Notes under the pieces: generated by a model
The model's database searches: none
What the model saw: only the letters and a program-made list of their open reading frames with translations
Told to the model about the DNA's origin: nothing
Part shown: positions 35,501 to 45,965 of the stretch, piece after piece
Numbering within the stretch: position 1 is the first letter of the stretch
Layout of the letters: each line of letters starts with the position of its first letter
Source: Undaria pinnatifida
Taxonomy: Eukaryota; Sar; Phaeophyceae; Laminariales; Alariaceae
Assembly: GCA_012845835.1 (NCBI GenBank)
Contig: JABAKD010000020.1
Span: 13,320,268 to 13,384,267 of the forward strand
Direction: 5' to 3'
Length of the DNA: 64,000 nt
Made by a program: the position numbers and the translations under genes

Positions 35501-37936
35501 TACATGGCACGCGATATTACAGCAGCATTGTTTGGAACGTAAACTAAAAAAAAAACCGACGTACACACATACCTCCGGTTGGGTCGAACAAAAAGCCTAA
35601 AGAACGTGTGGCTGCCCGGCAAAAACCACAGAAACCACACGCAGTATAGCACCACTCCAACATCAGTGTAAATATACATATCATACCTGTTTCAGGGTGA
35701 GCAGTGATAAGTCATCCACCGAGGACGTCAAGTTCGTGATGGCGTCCAGCAGCTGTTTGTCCGTAAGCTCTTCGTCAAGGTCGCTTTCTTCCTCCTCGCC
35801 TTCCGAAACCACCGCCGAAGCCGCCTCCGCAACTACCTTCGACGTCGATCCGACGTCGACCTCCCCCCCAGGAGCTGCCGGGATTTCTTGTCGTCCCTCG
35901 TTTGGCTCTGCTGCCGTGAGAGGGCTGCTATCTGCGGGAGTCCGCTTGATGCATCCGTAGTCGTAGCTCTCTTCTTCCTGTACTTGTTCTGTTTCTTCTA
36001 CTAGTTCCGAGCCGGTGTCTTGAGGAGGTCCGCTCAGTCGCTTAGCCGCCCCCTGAGGGTTCAGCGGTAAAAAACGCGCGCAGACGGGGATCAAAGATTC
36101 AAACACGAATACCGGTGCAAGATGGCGCGGATTCAGCACTTCGGTGTTGAACATCAGCACATTTTGCGATACACAGCAGTGCCAGCAGGAGCACCCCTGG
36201 CCTAAGCCAAGGCGTAAAAACGACAGCTGTATTAATAGTAAAAGCCTCTTTGAGACTTCAGAGGGGAACCTTGGCGACGAAAAATGACGATGACGGCATC
36301 GGCCATTGCTGGTTGGTGATGCTACAAGTGGTGTCCGAACGACAGAATACAAAGACTCGTACGGGACGGGCGTAGGCGCAGCATGATTCTACTCGCACTG
36401 CTGCGCACTCACGCTACTGGTAGCTTGAAGATGTCGCAATCGTCGTTTTTTTAGTCGCTATATTGTACATGGGTCCCAAAAGGGTTGACAGTAGCAGTAC
36501 TGCCAGGGGAGCACTAAAAAAGTATACCTTACAACTTGTTATAAGGAGCCTGAGGAGGGGGTAATTAAAACCAAGAAAAAAAAGTTGAAAACCGCCCGCC
36601 ATTTTCTCGATTCGAGCAGAAATCACAATGCATCGATTTTTTCTTTCTTTTTACCTTTCTATTAAATATTGAATAGGAGTGATGCTCCGTTTTATCGTTT
36701 TTGTGTGCTCCCCTGGTACTTCCAAGGGTGTTTTCCCGTTTGGGCATGATGTGTAGCAGCAGCAAGCCGCAGTGTACCAGCAGCAGCGAGCAGCAGTGTA
36801 CCAGCAGTACGTGCAGCAGACAGTACGCACGCCCGACCAGCCGTCAGTCACACCCCGATACTGCTACATGCATCGACAGCGGCAGCACAGAGCTGCCGCA
36901 GCACACGTAGTGCGGCAGCTGGAACCAGCAGCTGTATCTCAGGTAATCTGTAGCAGTGTGGTGTGTGGTGTGTGGTACGAGTACAAATAGTACGCCGTGT
37001 ACATATTTCCTTTCTTCTTTTTAAAACTAATCAATTTTATTCTCTAGCTCAACTCCTGTCGTAAGAGGTTTTGCGTTTGCCCTTAGCCACCTTCTGGACA
37101 AGCCGTGGTCACAGGTGTCTTCCCTTCTTCCCCCCGCAGCCCGGCCGGTACTTATGCACGTAATATTGGTGTACTTGTAATCGTAGCACTATTTTATAAT
37201 TTTAGCACGATTTGAAAACTGGAAAAATGATAACAAGAGCAGCGGTGCTTCACCTACCGACACCAACAGCAGCACGTCTACTATAATATTTCAACGAGTA
37301 CCGGACGGGAAAGACGGCGGTACTACTCGCACCCCACCTGCGAGATTGCCCCGCCAAAGCACCCAAACAGCACGTAGCACAAATACTGCTGCTGCTCTGT
37401 GCTGCTACTGCTGTTGCTGCTGCCTCTTGGTTGTTACAGGAGCGCGCGCAAGGATGCGCACAATCAGATTTGTGTCTGAAAAGCACTCTTGGCGCGTTTT
37501 ACTTGAAAAAAAGAATACCTGGTATCATACATGTAGAGGTTCGCAAACAGAAGCAACAAATAGAAGGTCGATCGAGTCACGGCAGTTAGATTACTCTTAC
37601 CTCATCACCCTGCGAGATCAAGCTAACGCTTTCTCCCGCTTTTCCTTTGCTACCACCGTCGCTGGAGCTACCATCTTCTCCTCCGCTATCGTCGCTCTTG
37701 GTGCTGGTGGTTGCGGTACTTGGCTGCGGTGGGCTGCCGTGCTGGGTTGAGCCTGAAGCCGCAGTCGCCTCCGACGAAGACTCCAACAAAGACTCGCTAT
37801 CCTCGCACGTGGGGAGAGAACTACTACCGTTTAGGCCAGCGGGTTCGGGCTTCGCTTGCGTTGCGACCTGTCCCTGGTCGATGTTCTGGGGAACGGTGTC
37901 CTCAAGCAAAGAATCGGGCTCCAGAGGTGGAGACAT
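23517..37936 (-). CDS. CLSPN: Claspin/Mrc1-like DNA replication checkpoint mediator
   Basis: Claspin/Mrc1 travels with the nuclear replication fork and relays ATR signals to the effector kinase. Eleven exons join in frame on minus: 37936-37601, 36052-35687, 35142-34003, 33116-32535, 32109-31754, 31434-29424, 28986-28724, 28189-28060, 27341-27120, 24570-24427 and 23972-23517, giving 2,001 residues. Two joins split codons; the others are phase 0. The family block spans residues about 1530-1850: NMGMVDEEAEEEEEEE with GLGDFGFG, then DRQALKDMVRRVREGF, SDEEWSDDE, and KLWVKRAKRRRVLAEVEE. The C-terminus has KGSFLSRSGSLS and SKFVF. Residues 1369-1376 (QKSLANFF) are a canonical PCNA-interacting box. 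The middle is very acidic and serine-rich, as expected of this mostly disordered protein, but it is longer than the usual 1,000-1,350 residues. Family assignment rests on pattern, not on an alignment. Confidence 0.72.
23940..24310 (-). repeat. Triplicated splice-acceptor/exon-start cassette in the Claspin-like gene
   Basis: The sequence around the acceptor of the last exon (ACACAG, then GTCCAGCGCAAGGGCTCC on minus) recurs in decayed form near 24120-24150 (ACACAGGCCCAGTGCAAGGA) and 24240-24285 (CCAGTGCAAGGGCTCCTTCC). The spacers are filled with variants of a TTCGGTGTTCGG-type word. Confidence 0.7.
24716..24930. repeat. Two-unit tandem repeat, period about 120 bases
   Basis: Two copies share TTCTTC.CGTTGTGC / TTCTTCATGTTGTGC, TCAGGCGAGAGG and GATGCCAGT/CATGCCAGT blocks. 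They lie in intron 9 of the Claspin-like gene. Confidence 0.55.
33490..33775 (-). mobile_element. tRNA-derived SINE, copy 2
   Basis: On minus it begins GCCCCGGTGGCGTATCAGG and carries a degenerate B box (GAGTTTGAATCCCC), then GCGAGAGCGTGAGTTAGC, a G-run and CACCTGTGACCACGGCTTG. It is full length compared with 605-895 and sits in intron 3 of the Claspin-like gene, in the sense of that gene. Confidence 0.7.
36765..36945 (+). repeat. CAG/GTAC-rich low-complexity tract
   Basis: Repeats of AGCAGTGTACCAGCAG type fill part of intron 1 of the Claspin-like gene. Confidence 0.6.
37085..37145 (-). mobile_element. SINE tail fragment
   Basis: TCTGGACAAGCCGTGGTCAC followed by AGGTGTC and a C-rich run matches the tail of the two full SINE copies. 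Only the 3' end is kept. Confidence 0.55.
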
Positions 37937-38315
37937 GGCCGTGCTGTTGTCTGTCTTCGGGTAGCTCCTCAGCCGTTTATCTTTTCAAAAACGCTTGATT
38001 TTGCTGATGTTATTGTTCACAGGAGCTTCTGTCGCAATGCACGCAGGCAGTCAGTAGGGCTAAGCTGGTAATCGTGGTGTTCCGCAGTCCAATGCGAAGC
38101 AAGTGGGTATTCTGCGAACGTTGTGGCGGTACGCTCTTTGCGCTTCTCGGGTAGGCTTCCTGTTTGCGTGAGTGCGAGATGCGTTATAAAAGAGATTCAA
38201 AAAATTCAAAAAATAACTTGGGAGTTGTTAAGAGGTGAAAGGCCGTATTGTCTGGGAAATTTTACATTTTAGGCCCTGTGTCTGGCTCGGCACACGACAC
38301 GTTCATCCATCGATC
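37937..38315. promoter_or_regulatory. Putative bidirectional promoter
   Basis: The start codons of the Claspin-like gene (minus) and the plastid membrane protein gene (plus) face away from each other with 379 bases between them, so both promoters must lie here or in upstream non-coding exons. No clear TATA box or other element was recognised. Confidence 0.5.
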
Positions 38316-41300
38316 ATGGCTCGGTTCGCGTGGTTTGCGGTGGTTACGTCTGCAGCTTTCGTGATAACCGATGCGTTTGTCCCTGCACAAGTGAGATGGA
38401 CTTCGGCGTCGTCGACAGCAAGGCAGGGCAAGAGGTGCGCGTTTCTGTTGACAGTGATACCTGCTGTCACATGTTGATTCCGCACGAAGCTTGAACACAT
38501 GATTCCTGGTAGCACCCACCGACACCAGCGGGCCATTTAGCTAGGCTGCACAGCAGACTCCTGTGCTGTTGTGCCATCCCGTATACACCCACGCCTCCTC
38601 TATATCGCCATGACCATCACACAGTTGCCGCATTTAGAAGATACATCCCTCGCACAAACTGTTTCTCAAAACATGTTTCCTGTGTCCGCTAGGTCGCTTA
38701 CCAAGCCGACAAGGGCTCGATTCCTGACGACACGAAAAGCCACGGAAGACGACTCAGGGCCTGTACCAGCAACCACGGACTCTCAATCGCCTGTGCCAGC
38801 AACCACGGACTCTCAACCCTCAAAACCTAAGTCGGCTATCCCAGAAGACCTGGACTACTACAGCGGCCTCGTTGGAGTGCAGCCCGGCGCCGAGAATGAC
38901 GCGAAAGAGAGAGAGGGGGAGTCTGGCGTCACGTCGGATTACCCCATCCCCCTCCCGTCCTACCTGCTCCTCGTGCTGGCGACCGTGGCATCGATCGCCT
39001 TCACGGGCAGCATCTTTGAAGTCATGGGCCCCAACCCAGAGGTGAGTTGGCTATGCTGTTCGAGGTTTGTTCATCCCCTGTCGCTGCCCTCTCGGCACCG
39101 ATGCGGGTTTGCTGTTGGCCGTGTGGAGTGATCTCCGTCTCTGCATCCCGGTCATTCTGCAAAGTATAGTCTATTATTAGTACTTGGAAACAGCCAGTAG
39201 AAACAATTGGATTCGGCGACGAACCAACGGACGGCGAAGTGTGTTCTTGCTTTTTCGCGCGTAACATAGGTTCAGCGTTCCCACGGCTCATGTTCATCGA
39301 AAATTGCATTTGCTAACTCACGCTCACGCTCTTTCAGCGGCACGAGAACGTAATACTTGTATGTACCTTCGTAGCGCTCGGCTGAAGGGGCGCGCTTAAC
39401 TTTTGATTACATACTCGTACCTCGGACAGATCACAATCTACCGTAGATCGTCTACGTCCTGCTTTTATCGTTTTGACGTGCTGAATGTGCGTAGCCGCTA
39501 CTGCAATGAAGATCCAATCCAGGAAACATGTACTAGATCATGCAGATAGCACGGCTCTTACCCAGCAAAATGATCTAGGCCGACTCGAGACGACACCGGA
39601 AAACATAACAGGGAACCCCTTCATCGTGTAGAAACCCCAGGGAAAACCCAGGGCAGTGCCTTCAGTAGACATGACCATTTCCCTTCTCTGCCCAAACAAA
39701 AAACAACTACTGTGCTTTTCGCGCACAGCACCTACCGCCGCCTATGATTCCTTGCCTCACATAGGACAAGATGGCGTCAAACCTTCGATGCTGTATGCTC
39801 CACTTCTCTAAGAGTGCTCGCTGCCAAGTTTGAGGGCCGATGATGTCATGTGGCTGGAGTTCTCGCTCAGTACGTGAGAGCCTGACCCATTTCTGTACGA
39901 GTTTTTCCAGACGGAACTGGGGCCCAGGTCCGGCCCATTTCGGCCAGAAAGAATCGTACAAAGCTGGATCAGGCTCTCACGTCTCGAGCGATTACTCCAT
40001 ATCACAGCATCACCGGCCCTTAAACTTGGCAACGAGCGCTCTCAGAGCAGTGGAGCATGCAGCCTCGGAGGTTTTACGTCATCTCGTACCCTATGAGGCA
40101 AGGAATCGGCGGCGGTAGGTGGCGTGTGCGAAAAGCACAGCTTTTTACTGCTGCGGCACCAAAAAAAAGGTTTCCAGCGACTTCGTGTGTTTCAATACCA
40201 TAAAGGGAAAATCTGTTTTGTTTTCTGGTTTCGTCTCCCACAATAATCGGCCTGAGAGAAACGGATCATGAATTGGGATCCAATCTGTCCGAGGTGTTTC
40301 AGACTTAAAAATATTGACATTTGAGAAACCCGAAAGGCTCCACCCGCTGCAGGTAATTTGTTGCTTTTGTAGGCGCTGTCCTGTTTCGACGATGCGGCAC
40401 CTTCCTTGCACGCACGTTTTTGCGGCGGTGTAAGGCTTTGCGTACTCCACTAGTTTGTTGACTGCGAGCAGCTCGGCAGCCGATGCCTGTCTCTGGTTAT
40501 AGAACGCATGCAGTAGTCGGTCGTGCAACCGTTTTCCTTGACGGACTACTGTTAGGTCTGGGACTGGAAGTCGATTTGACCCAAAAAAATGGCAGGTCTA
40601 TTCGGCGAAAACCACCAAAAAATCCGAAAAAAATGTCTCGGAGAAAAAAATTGCAAACACTGTTTTTACTTGGTTTTAGACTGAAATAATGTTCGACAGG
40701 GTATCACAAAATACGCAACACAGGAGGCGAGTTGGATCCTGAAATTCAACAGACACGTCTAATCAGTGTAAACGGAGGGAAATACGGATTATTCTGAATT
40801 TTCCGTTGTATTTTGAAGTCTAATCGGACGGAAATGTGCGGGAAAACTCGTGTTTTCTGCTTGTATTCGTCTCTTGCTCAATGGGGTCGAACTAATGCAA
40901 CTGGGTATTAGTAAAAAACCCGTATTTCCCTCCGCCGGGACTTGGAGGAGACAGCAAAGCAATCCGCTCTTAAATCGAGTAAATAGCCGGCGAGAAATTC
41001 GCAAACAAAGTTGGCCTCGTTGGGTCATTCTGGCAGAGTGATCGTCCAAAATTAGCCATGGGCAACTCGAAAAAACATGAAGGCACGGGACCGAAAGGAA
41101 AAAAAAAAAAATTGCAAAGGTCAAGGAGGCTTATCGGGCGCGTACCGGGACCGCGACGGCAGACGCGGGCGTGGCTGCACGCCGGGCGCTTGCCATCCAG
41201 TGCGGCGGTGTCGAGGCGGCCGAGGGCATCCGTGACCGGGTCGTGAAGCAGCGCGACGAGAGCCGGGTCGAGGCCGCTGAGGCAAAGTCTCTGCTGCAAG

Positions 41301-44300
41301 ATGTCTCTCAACAGTTGTCCGAGGAGAAAGGCAAACTCAACCTGGAGCAGGACCTCCGACACGAGTCAGATGCAGCCTTGGCCCAAACCCGAGTCGAGCT
41401 ACACGCACAGCAGCAACTTTCCCGCGAGCTAGAGGTGAAGCGTGCTGCATCGGAGGCACGCGAGATAGAGTTGGGAAAGACGCTGGAGGTTCGCAAAAAA
41501 GGAAACACTACGGCACTGCTGCTGCATAATATCACCATCTTGGAGGAATTCAGATGCATAGGTCTGCTGTCGGCCATCTTGCCGGAGGGTCCCCCAGAAG
41601 ATGTGTTCCGCCTACGCTAGCTGTCCCTTGAGTACGCTGCTACACGCGGGGGGTAGAGCAGCACCTCGGGCAGCAGCAGGAGCAGCAGAAGCAGCAGCTA
41701 TTTTTTTCTACACACGCTCCAACTTTTTTTGCCGCAGAACAGCAGCAAGCGGCACAGGCTTTGTTTTCACGAATAATTTTTTGTAGGTGATGTGGGGCCT
41801 TTCCCCCCATCGCTGATTGGTTGATTTCCTAAAGAGTTTTTTTCCCAGAGAACGACCATGGGACATTTTTTTTTCCAAATTCTACGTCTAAAATTTTGCC
41901 AGTCCCAGGCCTCACTTGCTTGGATCCTTCCGGTAATACATGGTATACTCTTTGAGCACCCAGCGCTGTGCAACTATAGCAGGTGTCGGGTATCTCTTAG
42001 CGTTCGGTGCAAACCTGGGAGAGACCTGTAACACCATAGAATATATGCTCACCTTTTCCGATTCAGAATTTGCGGATGTGTATGTATCGTTCTCTGTGCA
42101 CTCATTTTTTTCAGGGCTTTTCACGGGTCATGACCCGACCCGCGGGTTACGTCAAGGGGGTTTTAAAATCTCACGGGTCGGGTCGGGTCGGGTCGGTTCA
42201 TCTTAAAATCTCACGGGTCGGGTCGGGTTGGGTCAAGAGGTTTCAAAATCTCGCTGGTCGGGTCAGGTCGGGTTAATAGGCTTCAAAATATCGCGGGTCG
42301 GGTCGGGTCGGGTCAAGAACGTTCAAAATCTCGCGGGTCAAGTCAGGTCGGATCAATAGGCCTCAAAATCTCGCGGGTCGGGTCGGGTCGGGTCGGGTCG
42401 GGTCGGGTCGGGTCGGGTCGAGTCGGGTCGGGTCGGGTCAAGAGGTTTCAAAATCTCGCGGGTCGGGTCAAGAGGTTTTCATAGTCTCGCGGGTCGGGTC
42501 GGGTCATGACCCGCGGGTCGGATCAAGAGGTTTTCATAATCTCGCGGATCGGGTCGGGTCATGATCCGCGAGAAGTCATGACCCGCGAGATACGGGTCAC
42601 TCGCGGGTCAAGCTATCATGACCCGCGAGTTGTTTTCGGCTGACCTGCGGGTCAAACCCGCGGATCTTGCCCGCGGATCCGCCTTTTTCAAACTTCCAGC
42701 TGACGGTCATTGCCATGGAGGCGCCCCGCGGGTCCGACCCACGCATCCGTAAATCGTACAAAACTTACCGCTTTCTGCCTCTCTCGTGCCGATGCTCCGA
42801 TCTTATGTCATCACAGCGTGCAGAACAATCACCAGGCAGTATCCCTAGCTACTCGTACCAAGGCATGCAGTGTGACGCGAATCCCGTGCCGGCTGAAGCC
42901 GTAACAGTAGCAGTGATACGGCCATACCAGTACGAAATGTGACCAAACGTGAAAAGAGGCAAGGGCAGTCGTCATCGAAGCAGCAGCAGCAGCAGGAACA
43001 GCAGCACCAGCAGCAGACCCCGGATTCTCGCGTATCGCAGCCCCTGCTGACAGATCCACCGCCCCAGTTGTGAGCTTGCTGCCGGAGGCGGCTCAGCTAG
43101 GGTGCTTACCGGGGCTGGAGACTGCATAGTAGATAGATACGAAGTAGATAGATAGAAAATAGATACAATAATATCTAGCTCGAGAATTATCATACCAGTA
43201 CGTTATGTGACCAAACGTAGAAAAGCAAGAGTAGTCGTCGTCGAAGCAGCAGCAGCAGCAGCAGCAGCAGCGCAGCAGCAGCAGCAAGCACCAACAGCAG
43301 ACAACGCATCCTCGCGGATCGCAGCCCCTGGTGACAGATCCACCCCCCCAGTTGATGGCCTGCTGCGGGAGGCGGCTCAGCTAGGGTACTTGCCGGGGCC
43401 GGAGACTGCATAGATAACTCGCTCGTCGGGTCGCTCGTCGGGTCGACCCGGTGGTCTAGCGCTACGGGCGTGGCTAATTGCCCATGCGTGCGGGTTGCGG
43501 TTTATTTATCAATTTTCGCGCGCACATCACAAAATGCTGCTGCAAACAATACCGGTAGAAGGAACAATAGAACACGACATCCTGGGAAAAGTACGAGGGA
43601 CCAAGGACCAACTAACCAACCGAGGTATACATGCTTTGACCCGAGACTTTTCGACTTTGACCCGTGGGAAATGTCACGGGTCAAGTTGACCTGACCCGCA
43701 TGAAACCTGCATCTCGCGGGTCACCCGGATTGTGGCGGGTCGGGTCGGGTCGGGTCAGAAGGATTTCAAAATCTCGCGGGTCGGGTCGGGTCGGGTCAGG
43801 AGGTTTTCACAATCCCGCGGGTCGGGTCGGATCGGGTCAGGAGATTTTCAAAATTTCGCGGGTTGGGTCGGGTTGGGTGAAGACGTGTCGAAATTCTCGC
43901 GGATCGGGTCGGGTCGGGTCAAGACGTCTCCAAATTCTCACGGGTCGGGTCGGGTCAGCTGACCCAACCCGACCCGACCCGACCCACGAGATATGACCCG
44001 ACCCGTGAAAAGCCCTTATTTTTTTGTGTTGGTCTTTGCAGCCCCGTCGGAGGTCTGGGGCGGTGTTTATCGCGGTCGATTGATGATAAAACCTTCAGTT
44101 AGTTATGTTCATCTGGCGGCTGCCGTTACGTTACTTTCACAAAGTAAAACCCCCTGTTGGTATTGATGGCTTGCCCACCGTGAACATGTGATCCGTTCAA
44201 ACTACGCTACTTTTCATCGACGCGACGTCTCACCCCTTCCCCTCCCGTTCCGTTCCGCTCTATCCCGCCTGTTGCCGTTTTGACGCTTGTGCAGCTTGGG

Positions 44301-44429
44301 TACACGACGACCTACATCATAGGAGCGCTTTCGCTGCCGACGTTTGTTTTCTTATTTTATGCGGCAATAAAGAAGGGGAAGGCGGAGGTTGAGGAGGACG
44401 ATGCGAAGTTCGGCAAAGGCCGCTGGTAA
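38316..44429 (+). CDS. Plastid-targeted small two-helix membrane protein of unknown function
   Basis: Three exons (38316-38434, 38693-39041, 44295-44429) join in frame to 200 residues. Residues 1-24 form a signal peptide ending TDAFVPA, with phenylalanine right after the expected cut: the bipartite targeting signal of heterokont plastids. A basic, transit-like stretch follows (SLTKPTRARFLTTRKATE), then two copies of the ten-residue unit PVPATTDSQ(S/P). Two membrane segments follow, LPSYLLLVLATVASIAFTGS and TTYIIGALSLPTFVFLFYAA, and an acidic tail ends in KFGKGRW. A plastid membrane location is inferred. I do not recognise the family. The second intron is 5,253 bases, holds three unrelated insertions, and separates the two helices exactly. 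The phases (2, 0) fit at both joins. Confidence 0.8.
38757..38816 (+). repeat. 30-base in-frame coding tandem repeat
   Basis: CCTGTACCAGCAACCACGGA plus CTCTCAATCG is repeated once with two changes, so the protein carries two copies of a Pro-Val-Pro-Ala-Thr-Thr-Asp-Ser-Gln unit just after the transit region. Confidence 0.85.
39515..40285. mobile_element. Long fold-back (inverted-repeat) element
   Basis: The two halves are imperfect reverse complements with the centre near 39930. Inner arms match well: CTACCGCCGCCTATGATTCC on the left against CTACCGCCGCCGATTCCTTG on the complement of the right, and GCCAAGTTTGAGGGCCG against GCCAAGTTTAAGGGCCG. Outer parts (GAGACGACACCGGAAAACA against GAGACGAAACCAGAAAACA) are more decayed. 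Arms of 350-400 bases would form a long hairpin. It is non-coding and lies in the large intron of the plastid membrane protein gene. Confidence 0.75.
41058..41620 (+). pseudogene. Frameshifted coiled-coil protein gene copy inside an intron
   Basis: An ATG at 41058 opens MGNSKKHEGTGPKGKK, then a run of about 13 A shifts the frame. In the next frame the sequence continues sensibly as KIAKVKEAYRART and AGVAARRALAIQCGG, then as a heptad-rich coiled coil (ESRVEAAEAKSLLQDVSQQL, LAQTRVELHAQQQLSRELEV), ending at a stop at 41618. The reading frame stays open for about 150 codons after the shift, so it was coding until recently, or the A-run is a sequencing error. I do not recognise the family. It is in the same sense as the host gene but no splice sites join the two. 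Confidence 0.5.
42120..42660 (+). repeat. GGGTC minisatellite array 1
   Basis: Units of the form TCAAAATCTCGCGGGTCGGG plus TCGGGTCAAGAGGTT repeat with a varying number of GGGTC pentamers, up to about a dozen at 42376-42440. The 3' edge has the words in reverse orientation (CATGACCCGCGAGA). Confidence 0.85.
42920..43412 (+). repeat. 270-base tandem duplication with conserved reading frame
   Basis: Blocks at 42921-43130 and 43191-43412 share ACCAAACGT, a (CAG)n run, ATCGCAGCCCCTG, GACAGATCCACC, GAGGCGGCTCAGCTAGGG and GGAGACTGCATAG. Both can be read to the same stop as an alanine-rich run followed by RIAAP.DRST.PV and EAAQLG.LPG.ETA. Confidence 0.65.
43700..44000 (+). repeat. GGGTC minisatellite array 2
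   Basis: Seven units of the same 40-base higher-order repeat as array 1 lie in the same orientation, ending with reverse words (GACCCGACCCGACCC) next to the right terminal repeat. Confidence 0.85.
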
Positions 44430-45560
44430 CGTTGACACATTGTACGCTGTTGTACATCGGGCAGGGCGATATGAACCGTGGGTGCAAGCTGCAGTCTTTG
44501 AAAATGCGGTTGCGGCACGAAATCAACCGTGCACTTACAGTACTGCAGAGGCGTGGTGCGCTAGGTGGTAGCGTCGTCCGCTCCCGTGCGCTCTCTTTTG
44601 GTTTGTTGGAGCAAGTTATTGTTGCTGCGTGTTTTTTGTTGTGTTGCGGTGGTTGGCCACAATAACATTGAAATTGCTAGGGCGACTTGATCAGGCGTTG
44701 CATGTAACCGTGAGCGGAAAAAGTGAAGCGGCGCAGATGGAGAAGTCACCTCGGTCTTCGGTCAATACGCTCGGTGGAGCTAAGTGTACACGGCCTACGA
44801 ATCACACATGTACGAGTCGTTTTGAGTGTCGCTACTCGAGAATTGACAGAAGTTATTTATGCCCCTGTCCTACGTAGGGCACCATTATTAATTTGTTCTC
44901 GACCAAGTCATTGTCCCTGGTTTGCGCCCACGGTCAATCGCACATGGACGTGCCCGCCTTGGGGTTATCATGGGGGCAAGCGCGCGCTAGTGATGCGTTG
45001 TTTACGGCGGGGGCTTTGCACGTGAAAACAAAAACTCCCCAGAGAGTTGAAATATATTTAAGTGGACAGGAGACGAACGTTTTTCTTATCGCTGGGTGGA
45101 CTGACGCTTGTCGTAGTGTGGCGACCACAGTCGTAGTGTGGCGACCACACTGGTGTTGACATCGCTTACTCGCTGCTAATGCGTACCAGACAATTGTATT
45201 TACAGGAGCGCAGGGCATCGCCACTGCGCTTGGCGGAAGGAGTTGCCTTCCGAAGAAATTATCACGCAACAGAAGGAAACTTCAGCCCGCTCGCGAATGT
45301 ATATGTTTGTGGAACCCCAGCGGAAGAGGTTGCTCGATTTCCCTCTACATCCTATGCGCCTTGCCCTACATGAGCGAAATCAGCGAAGAGCGCGATTACC
45401 TCGAAAACATGGTAACCATCCCAGCCGGCGTACCTCACCCCTGCACCGATCATGGCAAGAACAGTGGGAACCTAAATCTGCGCGTTGACGACGCTACCCA
45501 CCCGCTCCTACCCCCCCCCCCCCATTCCGTGTGTCTCTCCTTTCTACCCCCCTACGCTTC
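44430..45560. other. Spacer downstream of the plastid membrane protein gene
   Basis: No gene could be supported. A TTTACAG acceptor-like site at about 45203 is followed by an open stretch on +, but no donor partner or family likeness was found. A 16-base tandem GTCGTAGTGTGGCGACCACA-type duplication lies near 45110-45150. Confidence 0.35.
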
Positions 45561-45965
45561 TCAGAGCGCTGGATTTCTCCTTATGTAGGGTAAATTGCTG
45601 ACCGTGTTTTTCCCTCCAAGTCGCAGCCCGCCGTCATCCTGGTGCGTGACCACCACTATATCGTTAACGGCGGTCTCCTCAGTCAATGCCGCAAGGCCGC
45701 TCGTTGCTCCCTCCTCGAGCCTTCCCGGTGCAGTGCCACCACCCGAGGCACGGGCTGTGGCTATGCCTACCCGTGCCTTCTCCGCCAAAGCGGCAAGCGA
45801 CCGTGTCGAGTGGATGGATCGGACACTTCGCCCCCCCTCCGAGAGAGCTGTACGGGCGACGCTGATGTTGTCGTCTTCCTGCTGGTTGCCGCTTTCTCTG
45901 GCCGCGGGGTCGCCGCCACGGTCGAGCGCTTCAGCATCACGCAAGTTCTTGTCCGTCAGCTTCAT
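45561..45965 (-). CDS. Possible terminal exon or small hypothetical protein
   Basis: An open frame of 134 codons on minus begins at an ATG at 45965 and stops at 45561. It follows a pyrimidine tract and a TGAAAG acceptor-like site, so it may be a last exon (entering as AKIMKLTDKNL). The predicted tail is hydrophilic, with LTDKNLRDAEALDRGGD and SVRSIHSTRSLAALAEKAR. No domain was recognised. Its composition looks more protein-like than the overlapping + frame (45595-46092), but no upstream exon was found. Confidence 0.35.
   Translation of the reverse strand: MKLTDKNLRDAEALDRGGDPAARESGNQQEDDNISVARTALSEGGRSVRSIHSTRSLAALAEKARVGIATARASGGGTAPGRLEEGATSGLAALTEETAVNDIVVVTHQDDGGLRLGGKNTVSNLPYIRRNPAL

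Larger units (their letters stand above)
42112..44017. mobile_element. hAT-like non-autonomous DNA transposon loaded with GGGTC arrays
   Basis: The left end CAGGGCTTTTCACGGGTC and the complement of the right end (AAGGGCTTTTCACGGGTC) are 18-base terminal inverted repeats with one mismatch. The element is flanked on both sides by ATTTTTTT (42104-42111 and 44018-44025), an 8-base target duplication as in hAT elements. No transposase frame is present. Inside lie two arrays of GGGTC pentamers in 40-base higher-order units, and between them a duplicated CAG-rich block. The T-rich duplication is low in complexity, which weakens that one point. Confidence 0.75.

Noticed and set aside
42120-42660. GGGTC array as an interstitial telomere
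   Set aside because: The pentamer is not a telomere repeat known to me, and the array sits inside a transposon with its own ends.
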